A stretch of DNA of 64,000 bases. Origin: an uncultured Roseobacter sp. GTDB taxonomy: Bacteria > Pseudomonadota > Alphaproteobacteria > Rhodobacterales > Rhodobacteraceae. A model generated the notes under the pieces. That model had not been told where the DNA came from, did no database searches, and saw nothing but the letters and a program-made list of their open reading frames with translations. Every line of letters begins with the position of its first letter. The first letter of the stretch is position 1. Positions 62,389 to 64,000 of this stretch are shown piece by piece. The stretch covers positions 1,054,001 through 1,118,000 of the forward strand of contig NZ_CANLKW010000001.1 in NCBI RefSeq assembly GCF_947491795.1, in the 5' to 3' direction. A program made the translations under genes and the position numbers.

Positions 62389-63633
62389 TCAGTGCGCCAC
62401 CCCCGCAGCCACGGATTCGTCGATAAACCTGCCCTCACGGAACCGGTCGAGGCCAAACTCATCCGTCAGCGGCCCGTGCCCTTTGGCGATCAGCTCGGCC
62501 ATGGCCCAGCCGGACCCGGGTGTGGCCTTGAACCCGCCGGTGCCCCAGCCGCAGTTGATAAACACATTCTCCACCGGCGTTTTCGACAGGATGGGCGAGC
62601 GGTCACCCGTCACATCCACGATCCCGCCCCACTGGCGCAGCATTTTCAGACGGCTCAGCATCGGAAAGGTCTCGATCAGCGCGCGCACGGTTTCCTCGAT
62701 ATGGTGGAACGATCCGCGCTGCGTGTAGTTGTTATACCCGTCGGTGCCGCCACCGATGACCATCTCGCCCTTGTCGGACTGCGACAGATAGCCGTGAACC
62801 GTGTTGGCCATCACAACCACATCCATGCAGGGTTTGATCGGCTCGCTGACCAGCGCCTGCAGCGCCACACTCTCAATCGGCAACCGGAAGCCTGCCAGCC
62901 CGGCAACATGGCCTGAATTGCCCGCCACCACGATGCCCAGCTTGTCGCAGTCAATCGCACCGCGGTTCGTGTCCACACCGACGACTTTGCCCCCCTCGCG
63001 GCGGACGGCCGTGACCTCGCACTGCTGGATGACGTCCATGCCCATGTCCGAGCACGCCCGCGCATAGCCCCAGGCGACCGCATCATGGCGCGCCGTGCCG
63101 CCGCGCGCCTGCCACAGCCCGCCCAGCACCGGATAACGCGGCCCGGCGATATTCATGATCGGCACCAGCTCTTTCACACGGGTTGGGGTGATCCATTCGG
63201 TTGTCACGCCCTGGAGCGCATTGGCATGCGCCGTACGCTGATAGCCCCGCACCTCGTGATGCGTCTGGGCCAGCATGATCACGCCGCGCGGGCTGAACAT
63301 GACGTTATAGTTCAGATCCTGGCTCATCGTCTCGTAGAGAGACCGCGACTTTTCATAGAGCGCTGCCGACGGGTCCTGCAGGTAGTTCGAGCGGATGATC
63401 GTTGTGTTGCGTCCGGTGTTGCCACCGCCCAGCCAGCCCTTTTCCAGAATGGCGACGTTTTTGATGCCGAACCGTTTGCCCAGATGATAGGCCGTGGCCA
63501 GCCCGTGCCCGCCGCCGCCGATGATGATCACATCGTATTTCTTCTTTGGTTCCGCCTTGCGCCAGGCCCGTTCCCAGCCCGTGTGGTAACGTGCGGCCTC
63601 GCGCGCAACAGCAAAGACAGAATAGCGTTTCAT
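62389..63633 (-). CDS. soxB: Sarcosine oxidase beta subunit, copy 2
   Basis: A 414-residue beta subunit starting MKRYSVFAVAREAARYHTG, followed by YDVIIIGGGGHGLATAYHLGK and the flavin-site motif GGTARHDAVAWGYAR. The end has WGGIVDVTGDRSPIL and GWGTGGFKATPGSG. Its transcript is separated from soxD by 1.1 kb and by plus-strand genes, so it is apparently not co-transcribed with soxDAG as in copy 1. The gene is preceded by a 223-base gap shared with the divergent ccmI. Confidence 0.96.
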   Translation of the reverse strand: MKRYSVFAVAREAARYHTGWERAWRKAEPKKKYDVIIIGGGGHGLATAYHLGKRFGIKNVAILEKGWLGGGNTGRNTTIIRSNYLQDPSAALYEKSRSLYETMSQDLNYNVMFSPRGVIMLAQTHHEVRGYQRTAHANALQGVTTEWITPTRVKELVPIMNIAGPRYPVLGGLWQARGGTARHDAVAWGYARACSDMGMDVIQQCEVTAVRREGGKVVGVDTNRGAIDCDKLGIVVAGNSGHVAGLAGFRLPIESVALQALVSEPIKPCMDVVVMANTVHGYLSQSDKGEMVIGGGTDGYNNYTQRGSFHHIEETVRALIETFPMLSRLKMLRQWGGIVDVTGDRSPILSKTPVENVFINCGWGTGGFKATPGSGWAMAELIAKGHGPLTDEFGLDRFREGRFIDESVAAGVAH

Positions 63634-63856
63634 GGCACCGGTCCCCGAACATGGCTGCGCACCGGAATCGCACCGGTGCTAAGGTTCACTCTCTTCTGCC
63701 GTTCCCTGTGGAAAAGAGGATACTGAGCGCGTCACATCCTGACATGTTTGCGACACGGCGTGCAATTGACGCAGCTGTGACGGGGGCGTGGCCTTTTGCC
63801 CCTTTTTACCCGGGCGCACAGCGGCTACATCTGAGCGCGCGTTGGAAGGGAACACC

Positions 63857-64000
63857 ATGGCTTTCTGGATCATCACTGCCGGACTGGCAGTCGTTATTTC
63901 AGTGCTCATCGCGCTCGCGATGCGCGCCCCGCGTGCTGCGGGCGCTGAGCCTGCGGCGGCCTATGATCTGCGCGTCTACCGCGACCAGCTGCGCGAAGTG
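63857..64000 (+). CDS. ccmI: Cytochrome c biogenesis protein CcmI (N-terminus only)
   Basis: The first 48 codons of a gene cut by the right edge. It starts with a transmembrane segment (FWIITAGLAVVISVLIALAM) followed by AAYDLRVYRDQLREV, which is the CcmI/CycH N-terminal signature. In the family it chaperones apocytochrome c to the heme ligation complex. The ATG at 63857 follows a GGAAGGGA stretch. Confidence 0.85.
   Translation, partial: MAFWIITAGLAVVISVLIALAMRAPRAAGAEPAAAYDLRVYRDQLREV

Noticed and set aside
1..64000. CRISPR arrays, insertion sequences, prophage or defence islands
   Set aside because: No spaced direct repeats, transposase or integrase motifs, phage structural genes or recognised defence gene pairs were seen; gene content is ordinary chromosomal.

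Overview
This 64 kb window is ordinary chromosomal DNA of a marine Roseobacter-type alphaproteobacterium (Rhodobacterales). The evidence is the family make-up and synteny: an RpoH of the Rhodobacter type, MmcB with an alphaproteobacterial LexA box (GTTC-N7-GTTC), DUF6476/DUF6324/DUF6151 small proteins, a SUV3-like helicase, two heterotetrameric sarcosine oxidase gene sets, a tRNA-His without G-1 and with A73, and uniformly high G+C coding DNA. I see no insertion sequence, prophage, CRISPR array, plasmid function or rRNA operon. Both ends cut genes: a helicase on the left and ccmI on the right.

Layout. 1-13 kb: truncated helicase and a TPR protein (minus), then a plus-strand run of SCP2 protein, lipase-like hydrolase, ligase-associated exonuclease, ATP-dependent DNA ligase, amidohydrolase and oligoendopeptidase F, followed by a Gfo/Idh oxidoreductase, a DksA-like zinc finger protein, rpoH with a terminator, and a pseudouridine synthase divergent from a DUF6476 protein. 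13-16.4 kb: Gly-rich lipoprotein, tRNA-His, GNAT enzyme, DUF6324 protein, mmcB, a probable 6S RNA gene and two small proteins. 16.4-24.5 kb: a riboflavin/NusB/NrdR block (nrdR-ribD // ribE-ribB-ribH-nusB) split by two capsule genes on the other strand. 24.6-31 kb: YjbQ and HlyU family proteins, a frameshifted gene and the rpoD-dnaG pair. 31-38.3 kb: compact sarcosine oxidase operon 1 (soxBDAG), a DUF6151 protein and glutamate dehydrogenase. 38.5-44.6 kb: a DUF2235 hydrolase, a TspO-like protein and the TPR(YfgM-like)-bamB-der cluster. 44.8-50 kb: an RND efflux adaptor and an unusually long permease behind a palindromic operator. 50-57.3 kb: DUF302 protein, methyltransferase, Atm1-type ABC exporter, LysM protein, LOG-family protein and iron superoxide dismutase. 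57.3-63.6 kb: a second sarcosine oxidase set whose soxB is separated from soxDAG by four single-span membrane microprotein genes and a strong terminator. The window ends in ccmI.

How it works together. The two sarcosine oxidase systems and glutamate dehydrogenase point to a life using methylated amines and glycine-betaine breakdown products, with sarcosine oxidation feeding folate-bound C1 units and glycine. The riboflavin genes would supply the flavins these enzymes need. Much of the rest is envelope maintenance, efflux, stress sigma-factor control and DNA repair.

I did not find a clear new defence or mobile system. The items most worth checking are the split second sarcosine oxidase locus with its microproteins, a near-identical palindrome upstream of both rpoH and the RND efflux operon, the LexA box lying between mmcB and the 6S RNA gene, and the capsule genes inside the riboflavin block.
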